Below are positions 51,968 to 60,593 of a stretch of DNA of 64,000 nucleotides, piece by piece. Origin of the DNA: Achromobacter marplatensis. GTDB lineage: Bacteria > Pseudomonadota > Gammaproteobacteria > Burkholderiales > Burkholderiaceae_B. How positions within the stretch are numbered: the stretch's first letter is position 1; each line of letters starts with the position of its first letter. The translations under genes and the position numbers were made by a program. The stretch is from assembly GCF_002209535.1 (NCBI RefSeq), contig NZ_NJIG01000006.1:310001-374000 (forward strand). Reading direction: 5' to 3'. The notes beneath the pieces are model-generated. The model was not told the DNA's origin, did no database searches, and saw only the letters and a program-made list of their open reading frames with translations.

Positions 51968-52606
51968 TCACAGCACGGTGCGCAGGTCTTGCACGCATTC
52001 TTCGGCGGTCTGCTGGTGGCGCAAGGCCAGCCGCAGCTTGCCCTGGGCGTCGATGATGTAGGTGAGCGCGGTGTGATCCATCGTGTAGGACGAGCCGGTG
52101 GCGACCTTTTGATAGAACACCTTGAAGGACTGGGCGGCTGCGCGGGTCTGCTCCGCATCGCCGCGCAGCCCGACGAACGCCGGATCGAAGGCCTGGGTAT
52201 AGGCGCTGAGGATCTCGGGCGTGTCGCGCTCCGGGTCGACGGTGATGAACAGGACTTTCAATTTGTCGGCATCGGCGCCCAGCAGGCCCTTGATCTCGAT
52301 GGCGCGGGTCAGCGCCGTCGGGCAGATATCCGGGCATTGCGTGAAACCGAAGAACAGCATGACGGGATGGCCGCGGTAGTCGGCCAGGCGGCGCGTCTGG
52401 CCGCTCGTGTCCTGCAATTGGAAATCGCCGGTCGGCATGCCGGACAAATCCATGCCGTGCAGCTTGGGGGCCTCGGGCCCGCAGCCGGCCAGGGCCACCA
52501 GGGCGAAGGAGGACAGGAGCAGGCGGCGCCGGGGATCGGGCGCATGGGCGAGCGCCGCGCCGGCGCGCGCGCGCAGGGCGGGGAAATGCATGAAGGGGGA
52601 AGGCAT
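51968..52606 (-). CDS. SCO1/SenC family copper/thiol protein
   Basis: 212-residue lipoprotein (lipobox LAGC, Cys at residue 42, with an Arg-rich n-region DPRRRLL). The thioredoxin-like fold carries the Cx3C copper site C91-C95 (CPDIC) and the distal H178 (MDHTALTYIID). SCO proteins deliver copper to the CuA site or reduce it. The start could also be Met6. It is in an operon with DUF2946 and PCuAC. Confidence 0.92.
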   Translation of the reverse strand: MPSPFMHFPALRARAGAALAHAPDPRRRLLLSSFALVALAGCGPEAPKLHGMDLSGMPTGDFQLQDTSGQTRRLADYRGHPVMLFFGFTQCPDICPTALTRAIEIKGLLGADADKLKVLFITVDPERDTPEILSAYTQAFDPAFVGLRGDAEQTRAAAQSFKVFYQKVATGSSYTMDHTALTYIIDAQGKLRLALRHQQTAEECVQDLRTVL

Positions 52607-52667
52607 GAAAACCTCTTTGGTCGACGGATCGGCAAGGCGCGCGGCGGGGCCGCGCTGTCAGGCGGAG

Positions 52668-53099
52668 TCAGGCCAAAGCAGGTGGGGCGCGGGAACCCAG
52701 GGGCGGGCCATGGGCGGCCAGCGCGGGCAGCGCCCGGTAGGCGGGCGGGGGGGGCACGTACCGGCCCGCCGGCAGCAGGATGGGCGTTACCGCCGGAGTG
52801 GGCGCCGGCGCGACGTGCGCCAGCAGCCCGAACGGGCATTGCGCGCCCGTCTTGGCGGTGTCGTGCCCGGATGGGCGCTCGTCGCCGCCTGCGCGGGCCA
52901 GCGCCACGCTGAGCGTGGACAGGTCGCCCGCGGCGGAACAGAAGGTGACTTCCAAGCGGCCGTCATGCAACGCACGGGCATCGGGCATGTAGCCCGCCGG
53001 CACCAGGGCGCGCAAGGTCAGGGCCAGAAGCGCCAGCCACAGCACCCCGTGGGCGCGCGCGGCGCGTCCCAGGCGGTGGAGGCGGGTCAGGTCAGGCAT
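52668..53099 (-). CDS. DUF2946 family protein
   Basis: 143-residue protein. Residues ~17-35 form one membrane helix (HGVLWLALLALTLRALVPAGYMP), followed by a region with Cys (VTFCSAAGDL, CPFGLLAH) and a Pro-rich C terminus. DUF2946 genes commonly sit beside copper or cytochrome-oxidase assembly genes; here it heads the SCO/PCuAC set. Its function is not established. Confidence 0.82.
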   Translation of the reverse strand: MPDLTRLHRLGRAARAHGVLWLALLALTLRALVPAGYMPDARALHDGRLEVTFCSAAGDLSTLSVALARAGGDERPSGHDTAKTGAQCPFGLLAHVAPAPTPAVTPILLPAGRYVPPPPAYRALPALAAHGPPLGSRAPPALA

Positions 53100-53125
53100 C
53101 GCGCCATTTTAGTCATGCCGGCGGG

Positions 53126-54676
53126 TCAATCCCCTGCGTCCAGACGCCGCACCAGGGCGATATAGCGGCGTTGCGCCTGATCCGTCGGCAGCCCGGCCAA
53201 GAGGCGCCAGGCGGCGTGGCCGACCTGGTCTCGGGCATCGGCATCGGGCGGCGCGGCCAGCGGGGCGTCGCCGTGGCGCGCTTGCTGCTCGTAGGCGGCC
53301 AGGCGGATCGCCACGGCGGCCGACGGCGGCGCGGAGAGCGAGCGCAATTCGATGACCGCGGCTTCGAATGCGTCGGGCAGGGCGGCCGCGCCGAGCGCCA
53401 GCGTGGCGTCGTCCATGGCGTCGCCCTCGGGTTCGTGGCCGCCGGCGGCGGCCAGGCGGCGCCACAAGGCGTCTTCGCGTTCGGGCTCGTCGGCGCGCGC
53501 GGTCACCTTGCTGATGGCGTTGTTGCGCAGGCGCAGGGTATGCGTGGACGCCCCTTGATACAGGCTGGCGCCGTCCTGCACCTGAAAGCGCAACGGCAGG
53601 GCGATGGAGCGCCCCGCCAGCGCGGGCTGCCCCACGTCGCTGACCGCGAAGGTGTTGCGCGAATAGTCCATGAGCCGTGAGAACAGGTTGATCAGCGCGC
53701 CGCGGCCTTCGTAGACGCCGCTGATTGGGTTGTCGCCCTCTTCGGTCCAGACCACGTCTTCGGCAAACAGCGGGAACAGTGTCTCGAATTCGCCGGCCAG
53801 CAGGGAGTCGCGGTACGCGCCCAGGATGCGTTCGACATCCGCGGCGCCCATGGGGGCGCCGCGTGCGGCGGCGCGCGGGGACTGGGCGGCGGCAGGGTCG
53901 CGGTCCATGAATTGCAGCACGGTGGCGGCCACGAGGTCGCGGTCGTTGTCCACGCAGATCATGTGATAGCTGTTGTTCAACAGGACCAGCTGGCTGCCCG
54001 CGATGGCCTCATGCAACAGCTGCGCCGAGCGCACGGACGTGAGCTCGTCTTCGTGCGCGTGCATGATCAGCGTGGGGCAGCCAATACCGTCCAGCCCGCG
54101 CCTGACGGCGTCGCGCAGCCGGTCGACTTCACGCACGCAGGCCAGCGGCACCCAGCGGTAGTGGAAGTTCTCGCCCCGCTCAAACTTGGCCTTGACGATG
54201 GACCGGACCAGCTCGTTCTTGATGCCGTAGGGCTCTTCCTCTTCCACGCGCATGCGCGCGGCCAGGCCGGGAATGCGGTAGACCAGCTTGCGCAGGCCGC
54301 GGTACCAGGGCGTGCTCCAGCCATCGATGAAGACGGGGGCTGCCAGCGACACCAGCTTGCCCTGCTTGTGCCCGACCCGTTTGCATAGCTCGACCGCCAG
54401 CAGCGCGCCCAGGCACATGCCCATGACGTGCAGGGTGTCGTGGCGCGCGGCGACTTCGTGGTACTTCTGCGTCACGGCGTCCAGCCAGTCTTCCATGCGC
54501 ACCGACAGCAGGTCCTCGGGCGAGGCGCCGTGCCCGGGCAGGGTCAGGCTGTACGTCTGGATGCCGGCGCGCTTCAGGACCTTGTGCATCGAGCCCAGGT
54601 CGTACTCCGTGCCACCCAATCCGTGGATCAGGAGGGCGCCCGTGCCGGACGGCGCGTCGGGGCTATTGGATGGCAT
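53126..54676 (-). CDS. three-domain fusion: alpha/beta hydrolase (Cys nucleophile), SnoaL-like, ACBP-like
   Basis: 516-residue protein. Residues 10-258 are an alpha/beta hydrolase with nucleophile C88 in GMCLG, Asp210 and His238; a GxCxG elbow is typical of PHA synthases rather than lipases. Residues ~280-395 look like a SnoaL/NTF2 cone domain (RDSLLAGEFETLFPLFAEDVVWTEEG). Residues 434-513 match an acyl-CoA-binding protein in pattern, but the CoA-contact residues (Tyr28, Tyr31, Lys32 and Lys54 of vertebrate ACBP) are changed. The gene overlaps the MASE1-PAS gene by 14 bases. Substrate and reaction are unknown. Confidence 0.8.
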   Translation of the reverse strand: MPSNSPDAPSGTGALLIHGLGGTEYDLGSMHKVLKRAGIQTYSLTLPGHGASPEDLLSVRMEDWLDAVTQKYHEVAARHDTLHVMGMCLGALLAVELCKRVGHKQGKLVSLAAPVFIDGWSTPWYRGLRKLVYRIPGLAARMRVEEEEPYGIKNELVRSIVKAKFERGENFHYRWVPLACVREVDRLRDAVRRGLDGIGCPTLIMHAHEDELTSVRSAQLLHEAIAGSQLVLLNNSYHMICVDNDRDLVAATVLQFMDRDPAAAQSPRAAARGAPMGAADVERILGAYRDSLLAGEFETLFPLFAEDVVWTEEGDNPISGVYEGRGALINLFSRLMDYSRNTFAVSDVGQPALAGRSIALPLRFQVQDGASLYQGASTHTLRLRNNAISKVTARADEPEREDALWRRLAAAGGHEPEGDAMDDATLALGAAALPDAFEAAVIELRSLSAPPSAAVAIRLAAYEQQARHGDAPLAAPPDADARDQVGHAAWRLLAGLPTDQAQRRYIALVRRLDAGD

Positions 54677-55961
54677 CGGCGGGCTCGCGCTCGATCTCGC
54701 CCAGCCGCCACATGCCGGCGACGACGGCCACGCTGCCGTCGAAGTCCGACAACGGCGAGCCCCGGTCGCTGACCAGCCGCCAGCCGCCTGCCGTGTGCGC
54801 CACGCGGAACAGCAGGGGCGTGCGGTCCTGGGCGCCCGCGCGGCGGGCCGCCCAGTGCATCGCCAGGCGCGACCGGTCTTCCGGATGTGCATGAGCGGCC
54901 AGGGATTCCAGATCGGTGATGGCGCCGGCGGGCAGGCCGAAGGCGTCCTGCAGGTCGCCCGCCAGTTCCAGCTTGCCGTCATAGGGATTGAAGCGGTACA
55001 TCAGCTGGTGGCTGCCGGCCAGCGCCAGGTCGAAGCGGCCGCGCCATTGTTCAGCGTTCTCAAGCGCCTGGGCGCGCGCGCCGCGCAGGGTGTTGACGAG
55101 CAGCAGCAGCAAGGCCGTGACGACCAGGTAGACCTGGGTGGCCAGCAGTACGTGCCAGGGGTCGTTGGCCTCGACGAAGGGACCTTCGCCCTGGGCGCTT
55201 TGGTACAACGCCATCAGCATCAGGGTCACCATTGCCAGCGTGCCGCCTGGCGTGCCCCAGACCAGCGCGATCAGCACCGCGAACACCAGCGGCAGATAGG
55301 TCAGCTCGAAGGACACGACATAGGGCAGGTTCTGGATCATGTCGCCGTCGAACGTCATGAAGGTCGACACGATCATCAAGGCGTACGCCACCGCGCCGAT
55401 CAGCAGGTCCCGCATGCGCGGGCCGCCCGAGCGGCGGGGCCGGAACTGCGCCCAGCCGGTCAGCGCCGGCGCCAGGATCAGCACGCCCGCCAGATACGCC
55501 GTGACCCAGGTGCGCAGCCGCACCAGCGCGTGCGCTTCCTGCGTCAGCCACAGCCAGCCGCCGCCCATCAAGGCGCTGCTGGCGGCTCCCGCGACTGCAC
55601 CGGCCAGCAACGCGGCTACGAAGCCGGGGCCCTCGGCGCGCGGCGACAGGCGCTGCACGGTCCACGCGGCCAGCAGCGAAGACAGGCTGCCCGTCAGCGC
55701 GAAGACGATGGCGGTGGCCGGCTGCCCGCGCGACACAAGCGTCAGGAGCAACTGGGCGCAGAAGAATCCCGCCACCAGCAGCAGCCAGTTGCGGCGGGCG
55801 GTCAGCAGGTAGGCGCCGACGGCCACCCCGGGCGGCAGCCAGACGAACAAGGCGTGGCTGACCGGGTCGCTGAGCAGGTGCGAAAACACCCCGCACAGCA
55901 GATAGGGGATGGTCCACAGCAGGCAAAGCGGATTCTTTCTAACCGTGTCGGTCATACCCAT
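54663..55961 (-). CDS. MASE1-domain membrane protein with C-terminal PAS-like domain
   Basis: 432-residue protein. Residues ~10-300 form eight to ten helices of a MASE1 sensor (LLSDPVSHALFVWLPPGVAVGAYLL, RTWVTAYLAGVLILAPALTGW). After a short coiled link (RGARAQALENAEQW) the C terminus is PAS-like (FDLALAGSHQLMYRFNPYDGKLEL, AHPEDRSRLAMHW, RVAHTAGGWRLVSDRG). There is no GGDEF, EAL or kinase domain, which MASE1 proteins usually carry. It overlaps the next gene by 14 bases, so they are coupled. It may be a stand-alone sensor. Confidence 0.82.
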   Translation of the reverse strand: MGMTDTVRKNPLCLLWTIPYLLCGVFSHLLSDPVSHALFVWLPPGVAVGAYLLTARRNWLLLVAGFFCAQLLLTLVSRGQPATAIVFALTGSLSSLLAAWTVQRLSPRAEGPGFVAALLAGAVAGAASSALMGGGWLWLTQEAHALVRLRTWVTAYLAGVLILAPALTGWAQFRPRRSGGPRMRDLLIGAVAYALMIVSTFMTFDGDMIQNLPYVVSFELTYLPLVFAVLIALVWGTPGGTLAMVTLMLMALYQSAQGEGPFVEANDPWHVLLATQVYLVVTALLLLLVNTLRGARAQALENAEQWRGRFDLALAGSHQLMYRFNPYDGKLELAGDLQDAFGLPAGAITDLESLAAHAHPEDRSRLAMHWAARRAGAQDRTPLLFRVAHTAGGWRLVSDRGSPLSDFDGSVAVVAGMWRLGEIEREPADAIQ

Positions 55962-56141
55962 GTCGGTCCTTGCAAACGCATTGAGGCGTGGCGAAGCGCG
56001 TTCACCGTGATCAGCGGGTTATACACGGCCCGGACGCCGCTGCGAAGCACCCGCGCCACACTGGCACCCGAAAATCTTGGTACCCTTGAATGCACTTCCG
56101 TTTCCACCGCCATCTCAGTGCCCCAGGTTTCAGTGCTTTCC

Positions 56142-56930
56142 TTGTCCGCCCCGACCCTGTCCGTGCCCGCCTGCCCCCTCCCTTGCGCGGCGCCTGCCGG
56201 CCCGCCCCAGTTCGACAGACGGCCCCGCCTGCTCGGGCGGCTATGGATGTGCGCCTGCATCGTCGTGCTGCTGGCGCTGTTGTCCGCCTGCGGCACCACC
56301 AAGGTCCAGCCCGGCTACTACCGCGTGCAGTCCGGCGACACGCTGACGCAGATTGCGCGCAAGCAGGGCACCAGCGTCAGCAATCTGGTGCGGTGGAACG
56401 GCTTGTCGAATTCGAACGCGATCGAGGTCGGGCAGATGCTGCGGGTGCAAGCGCCGGGAGGCCAGGCCAGCACGTCCGGTTCCGGCAAGGCGCAGTCCAA
56501 GCCGACGACTTCTTCGCCACGGACCTCCACCTCCACGGCCAAGCGGCGCACCGCGCCGCCGGGCGCGATCTCGCTGGTGTGGCCGGCGCAGGGCAAGGTC
56601 ACGCGCGGCTACGACGGCGGCGGTTCCAACGGCATCGTCATCTCCAATTCCTCGGGCACGCCGGTGGTGGCTGCGGCGGGCGGCACCGTCGCCTATTCGG
56701 GCAGCGGCCTACGGGGCTACGGCCACCTGGTCATCGTCAAGCACAACGCCAGCTTCCTCAGCATCTATGCGCACAACAGCAAGCTGCTGGTCAAGGAAGG
56801 CCAAAGCGTGAAGCAGGGGCAGAAGATCGCCGAAATGGGCAATAGCGACAGCAAGCAGGTCGGACTGTATTTCGAATTGCGCTATGACGGCCAGGCGGTC
56901 GACCCGGCGGGGAACCTGCCGCCCAAATAG
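56142..56930 (+). CDS. LysM-M23 peptidoglycan hydrolase or NlpD-like lipoprotein
   Basis: Periplasmic lipoprotein with lipobox LSAC, a LysM domain (YYRVQSGDTLTQIARKQGTSVSNLVRWNGL), a Ser/Thr linker and an M23 LytM domain (VWPAQGKVTRGYDGGGSNGIVI, VKHNASFLSIYAHNSKLLVKEGQ, ELRYDGQAVDP). The zinc-binding His/Asp pattern of M23 (H-x3-D, H-x-H) is incomplete (GYDGG, no HxH), as in NlpD, so it is probably an amidase activator. The start is uncertain: ATG 56247 (227 residues), TTG 56142 or GTG 56133/56118 give more basic residues before the lipobox. Confidence 0.82.
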   Translation: MSAPTLSVPACPLPCAAPAGPPQFDRRPRLLGRLWMCACIVVLLALLSACGTTKVQPGYYRVQSGDTLTQIARKQGTSVSNLVRWNGLSNSNAIEVGQMLRVQAPGGQASTSGSGKAQSKPTTSSPRTSTSTAKRRTAPPGAISLVWPAQGKVTRGYDGGGSNGIVISNSSGTPVVAAAGGTVAYSGSGLRGYGHLVIVKHNASFLSIYAHNSKLLVKEGQSVKQGQKIAEMGNSDSKQVGLYFELRYDGQAVDPAGNLPPK

Positions 56931-56946
56931 TCGGGCGGCGCCCAGC

Positions 56947-57702
56947 CTATACCGCCGCGTCCTGCGTCAGGGTCGAGATGAACGTGGCGGTGCGCGGGTC
57001 CGCGGGGTGCGAGAAGATCGTCCGGGACTCGCCGGATTCCACGACGACGCCATCCAGCAGGAACACCACTTCGCGCGATACGCTGGCGGCCAGGCGTAGG
57101 TCGTGCGTGGCCATCAGCATGGTCATGCCTTCCGTGGCCAACTGGCGCAGTACATCCACCACTTCGGCCGCCAGGCCGGGATCCAGCGCGGAGGTCGGCT
57201 CGTCGCACAGCAGCACGCGCGGGGCGGGCGCCAGCGCGCGGGCAATGGCCACGCGCTGCTGCTGGCCGCCCGACAGGTTGGCAGGCCAGGCGTCGGCCTT
57301 TTCGGCCATGCCGACCTTCTTCAGCAATTCCTCGGCGCGCGCGCGGGCGCGGTCCAGGGGCCACTTCTGCACGGTCAGCAAACCTTCCATCACGTTGCCG
57401 ATCACCGTTTGGTGCGGAAACAGCTGAAAGTTCTGGAACACCATGCCGGTCTGCTTGCGCACGCGCTGCACCTGTTCGCGCGCCAGCTTCCGTCCGGGCT
57501 CGAATTCAACGGTTTCCGGCCCGATGGATAGCGTGCCGCGGTCGGGCACCTCCAGCAGGTTCACGCAGCGCAGCAAGGTGCTCTTGCCGCTGCCCGACGG
57601 GCCGATCAAGGCGGTGACGCTGCCTTCGGCGATGCTCACGTCCACTTGCTTGAGCACCGGATTGCCGCCGAAGGACTTTTCGATTTTCTGCAGGCGGATC
57701 AT
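56947..57702 (-). CDS. amino-acid ABC transporter, ATP-binding protein (cystine type)
   Basis: 251-residue ATPase. Walker A is GPSGSGKST, Q-loop is VFQNFQLFPHQT, signature LSGGQQQR, Walker B VLLCDEPTSALDP and H-loop MATHDLRLA. It energises the importer and overlaps the permease gene by 4 bases. It belongs to the polar amino-acid (PAAT) family. Confidence 0.94.
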   Translation of the reverse strand: MIRLQKIEKSFGGNPVLKQVDVSIAEGSVTALIGPSGSGKSTLLRCVNLLEVPDRGTLSIGPETVEFEPGRKLAREQVQRVRKQTGMVFQNFQLFPHQTVIGNVMEGLLTVQKWPLDRARARAEELLKKVGMAEKADAWPANLSGGQQQRVAIARALAPAPRVLLCDEPTSALDPGLAAEVVDVLRQLATEGMTMLMATHDLRLAASVSREVVFLLDGVVVESGESRTIFSHPADPRTATFISTLTQDAAV

Positions 57703-58448
57703 CGGCTTTTCTCGGAGAACACGGCGTGCTGGCCAAAGCGCCTTTCCAGCCGGACTTGCGCGGCGGACAGGACGGAACTGAACACCAGGTAGATCAGCGC
57801 CGCCTCGGTGTAGAGGATCAGCGGCTCATAGGTGACGGCCGCGATGCGTTGCGCAGCCTGGAAGATTTCGGGCACGGTCAGCACGGCGGCCAGCGACGTG
57901 TCCTTGACCAGCGCGATGAACGAATTCGACAGGGGCGGCACCGCCACGCGGGCCGCTTGCGGCAGGATGGTGCGGCGCAGCGCCTGGCCGCGCGTCATGC
58001 TGAGCGAATACGCCGCTTCCCACTGGCCCTTGGTGATGGATTCGATGGCGCCGCGGATGACCTCCGAGTTGTAGGCGCCCACGTTCAACGTGAAGCCGAT
58101 CAGCGCGGCGGGCAGCGGATCCAGCACGATGCCCACGCTGGGCAGGCCGTAGAAGATCACGAACAGCTGCACCAGCAGCGGCGTCCCGCGGATCAACCAG
58201 ACATAGAAACGCACCACCGCTACCAGCGGCGCCGGGCCGAACAGGCGGATCAACGCCACCAGGAAAGCCAGCGCCAGCCCCAGCGCGAACGACATCAGCG
58301 TGAGCGGCACCGTGAAGACCAGCCCGGCGTGCAGCAACGGCCAGAACGAGTCGGCCATCAACTGCACCCAGGCCGGCACGGTCCACGACCCGATCTGCGC
58401 CAGCAGCCAATCGGGGATGACGGTTTGCAGCCAGGAGGGTAGCGTCAT
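57699..58448 (-). CDS. amino-acid ABC transporter, permease (cystine type)
   Basis: 249-residue membrane protein with six helices. It has the PAAT permease motif (WLIRGTPLLVQLFVIFYGLP) and EAA loop (EAAYSLSMTRGQALRRTILPQA), then PPLSNSFIALVKDTSLAAV, which resembles YecS/TcyL cystine permeases. It lies 15 bases after the binding-protein gene and overlaps the ATPase gene by ATGA-type 4 bases. Confidence 0.93.
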   Translation of the reverse strand: MTLPSWLQTVIPDWLLAQIGSWTVPAWVQLMADSFWPLLHAGLVFTVPLTLMSFALGLALAFLVALIRLFGPAPLVAVVRFYVWLIRGTPLLVQLFVIFYGLPSVGIVLDPLPAALIGFTLNVGAYNSEVIRGAIESITKGQWEAAYSLSMTRGQALRRTILPQAARVAVPPLSNSFIALVKDTSLAAVLTVPEIFQAAQRIAAVTYEPLILYTEAALIYLVFSSVLSAAQVRLERRFGQHAVFSEKSR

Positions 58449-58463
58449 GTGCGTGCGTGCCGC

Positions 58464-59246
58464 TTACTGCGCCGACAGGTCCGTGCCGAAGTACTTGACC
58501 GAAATGGTCTTGTAGGTGCCGTCGGCCTTGATGTCGGCCAGCGCCTTGTTGATGGCGGCTTGCAGCTCGGGGTTGCCCTTGCGGATCAGCACGCCGGAGT
58601 TGCTGAATTCTGCGGTCTTGTCGGTGGCGGCGATCTTCACCTTGGCGTTGGGTTTTTGCTTCTTGAAGTCCAGGAACGACAGGTTGTCGTTGACCGTGGC
58701 TTCCACGCGGCCCGAGGTCAAGAGATCGATGGCTTCGTTGAAGCCCTGCACGGCGACGACTTCCGCCCCATGGCTTTGCGCCAGCTTGCCGAAGTTGCTG
58801 GTCAGCGTGTTGGCCGACTTCTTGCCCTTCAGGTCGGCAAACGACTTGATGGTGGTGTTGTCGTCGCGCACGATCAGCACGGCAGCCGATGAGATATAGG
58901 GATCGGAGAAATCGTATTTGGCTTTGCGCGCGTCGGTGATGCCGACCTGGTTGATCACGGCGTCGTAGCGCTTGGCGTCCAGCCCCGCGATGAGGCCGTC
59001 CCATTTGCCTTCGACGAATTGGGCCTTAACGCCCAGGCGTTCGGCGATGGCGCGCCCAATGTCCACGTCAAAACCGGTAAGCTGGCCCGATGTGTCGTGG
59101 AAGGTGAAGGGGGCGTAGGTGCCTTCGGTGCCGATCTTGAACGTGCCGGCGGATTTGATCTGGTCCAGGCCGGACTGGGCGTGGGCAGCGGTCAGGGCGG
59201 CGGCCTGGATAAGGCCGGCGATGAACAGCGAGCGGAAGAGTTTCAT
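58464..59246 (-). CDS. amino-acid ABC transporter substrate-binding protein, FliY/TcyJ-like (L-cystine)
   Basis: 260-residue periplasmic protein with a signal peptide (1-23). PAAT binding-protein motifs are GTEGTYAPFTFHDTSGQLTGFDVDIGRAI, FVEGKWDGLIAGLDAKRYD and VINQVGITDARKAKYDFSDPY. These match the E. coli FliY cystine-binding protein closely in pattern. It starts the three-gene operon. The 200 bases upstream are AT-rich and could hold a CysB-controlled promoter (inference). Confidence 0.93.
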   Translation of the reverse strand: MKLFRSLFIAGLIQAAALTAAHAQSGLDQIKSAGTFKIGTEGTYAPFTFHDTSGQLTGFDVDIGRAIAERLGVKAQFVEGKWDGLIAGLDAKRYDAVINQVGITDARKAKYDFSDPYISSAAVLIVRDDNTTIKSFADLKGKKSANTLTSNFGKLAQSHGAEVVAVQGFNEAIDLLTSGRVEATVNDNLSFLDFKKQKPNAKVKIAATDKTAEFSNSGVLIRKGNPELQAAINKALADIKADGTYKTISVKYFGTDLSAQ

Positions 59247-59449
59247 GGCAATGCTCCACGGATGAACGGTGTCATTCTGGAGAGCTTGCGGGTGTGCAAT
59301 ACCCTCCGGCGTAGCCGCACTCTAACAACGCGCCTATTTTTCCACAAAGCATAAGGAATAGTAAAAATATAGCTGCAAGTCATATGGTTACACCCGCCCG
59401 GCGCGACCTGCGCCGGGCGCAATCAATCTGCAAAGCGAGGGAGATCGGT

Positions 59450-60526
59450 GTGGAACAGCAATGGAACAGGCGGGCGTTCATGATGGCGGCTGCGGGCGCG
59501 GCGGCGGTTGCCGGGGTAATGCCCGCGCAGGGCGCCAACGGCTTGCGGCTGACGCCCGGGGGAGGCAGCATCACCCAGGTGTCCGGGTTGCGCGTGGGCC
59601 ACTACACCGATACCCGCCGCCCTACCGGCTGCACGGTCATCATCGCCGAAGCGGGCGCCACGGGTGGGGTGGATGTGCGCGGTGCCGCGCCCGGCACCCG
59701 CGAGACCGATCTGCTGAATCCCGTGAACATGGTGGAAAAGGTGCACGCCATCGTGCTGTCTGGCGGCAGCGCGTTCGGCCTGGACACCGCTACGGGCGTC
59801 ATGCGCTATCTGGAAGAAAAGAAGATCGGCTTCGATGTGGGCGTGGCGCACGTGCCCATCGTGCCGGCCGCCATCCTGTTCGACCTGGGCGTGGGCGACG
59901 CCTCCATCCGGCCGGATGCGGCGGCCGGTTACCAGGCCTGCAAGTCGGCCACCACCGCAGCGCCGCAGGAAGGCAACGTCGGCGCTGGGGCAGGCGCTAC
60001 CGTGGGCAAGCTCTACGGCGCCAAGCGCGCCATGAAGGGCGGCATCGGCAGCGCCTCGTTGACGGTGGCGGGCGTGACCGTGGGTGCGATCGTGGCCGTG
60101 AACGCGGTGGGCGACGTGCTGGACCCCGCTACCGGGCGCATCCTGGCCGGCGCGCGCACGCCGGACGGCAAGCATCTGCTGGATACGCGGGCGGCCATCC
60201 TGGCGGGCGACCTGCCCAATTCCATGCGCCCCGGCACCGCGACCACCATCGGCTTGGTCGCCACCGATGCCACGCTGACCAAGGCGCAGGCGCAGAAAAT
60301 CGCCGGCATGGCCCACGACGGGCTGGCTCGCACCATCAACCCCATCCACACGATGATGGACGGCGACACGATCTTCGCGCTGGGCACCGGCACCTCCGGC
60401 AAGCCGGGCAATGTGATGCTGCTGGGCGTCATGGCGGCGGAAGCCATGGCGATCGCGGTGCAGCGCGCCATCCTGGCCGCGCGCGCGGTGGAAGGCTTTC
60501 CCGCCGCCGTGGACTTCATTGCCTGA
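59450..60526 (+). CDS. P1-family (S58) peptidase, probable Tat export
   Basis: 358-residue protein of the DmpA/BapA-like P1 family, autoprocessing aminopeptidases with Ntn-like fold. The N terminus has a twin-Arg signal (NRRAFMMAAAGAAAVAGVM). Family motifs are GLRVGHYTD, IVLSGGSAFGLDTATGV, EGNVGAGAGATVGKL, MKGGIGSASL and HTMMDGDTIFALGTG. GAGGGAGA lies 5 nt before GTG 59450, which fixes this start; an upstream ATG has no ribosome site. It is divergent from the cystine ABC operon. The peptide substrate is unknown. Confidence 0.88.
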   Translation: MEQQWNRRAFMMAAAGAAAVAGVMPAQGANGLRLTPGGGSITQVSGLRVGHYTDTRRPTGCTVIIAEAGATGGVDVRGAAPGTRETDLLNPVNMVEKVHAIVLSGGSAFGLDTATGVMRYLEEKKIGFDVGVAHVPIVPAAILFDLGVGDASIRPDAAAGYQACKSATTAAPQEGNVGAGAGATVGKLYGAKRAMKGGIGSASLTVAGVTVGAIVAVNAVGDVLDPATGRILAGARTPDGKHLLDTRAAILAGDLPNSMRPGTATTIGLVATDATLTKAQAQKIAGMAHDGLARTINPIHTMMDGDTIFALGTGTSGKPGNVMLLGVMAAEAMAIAVQRAILAARAVEGFPAAVDFIA

Positions 60527-60559
60527 CCTCAGATTGTCACAGGACGGGAACATCATGGG

Positions 60560-60581
60560 GGACACCGGGCATCCGGTGTCC
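60560..60581 (+). promoter_or_regulatory. strong hairpin in leader of the hemolysin-III gene
   Basis: GGACACCGG-GCAT-CCGGTGTCC is a perfect 9-bp stem with a 4-base loop. It ends 12 bases before ATG 60594, with GGGGG between, so it could hide or expose the ribosome site. It could instead end the P1-peptidase transcript, but no T-run follows. Confidence 0.45.
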
Positions 60582-60593
60582 TGGGGGCTCTCT

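Noticed and set aside
54288..56141. N-terminal extension of the LysM-M23 frame by over 600 codons
   Set aside because: It lies antisense to the fusion and MASE1-PAS genes, is low in family character, and the lipobox sits just before the LysM domain.
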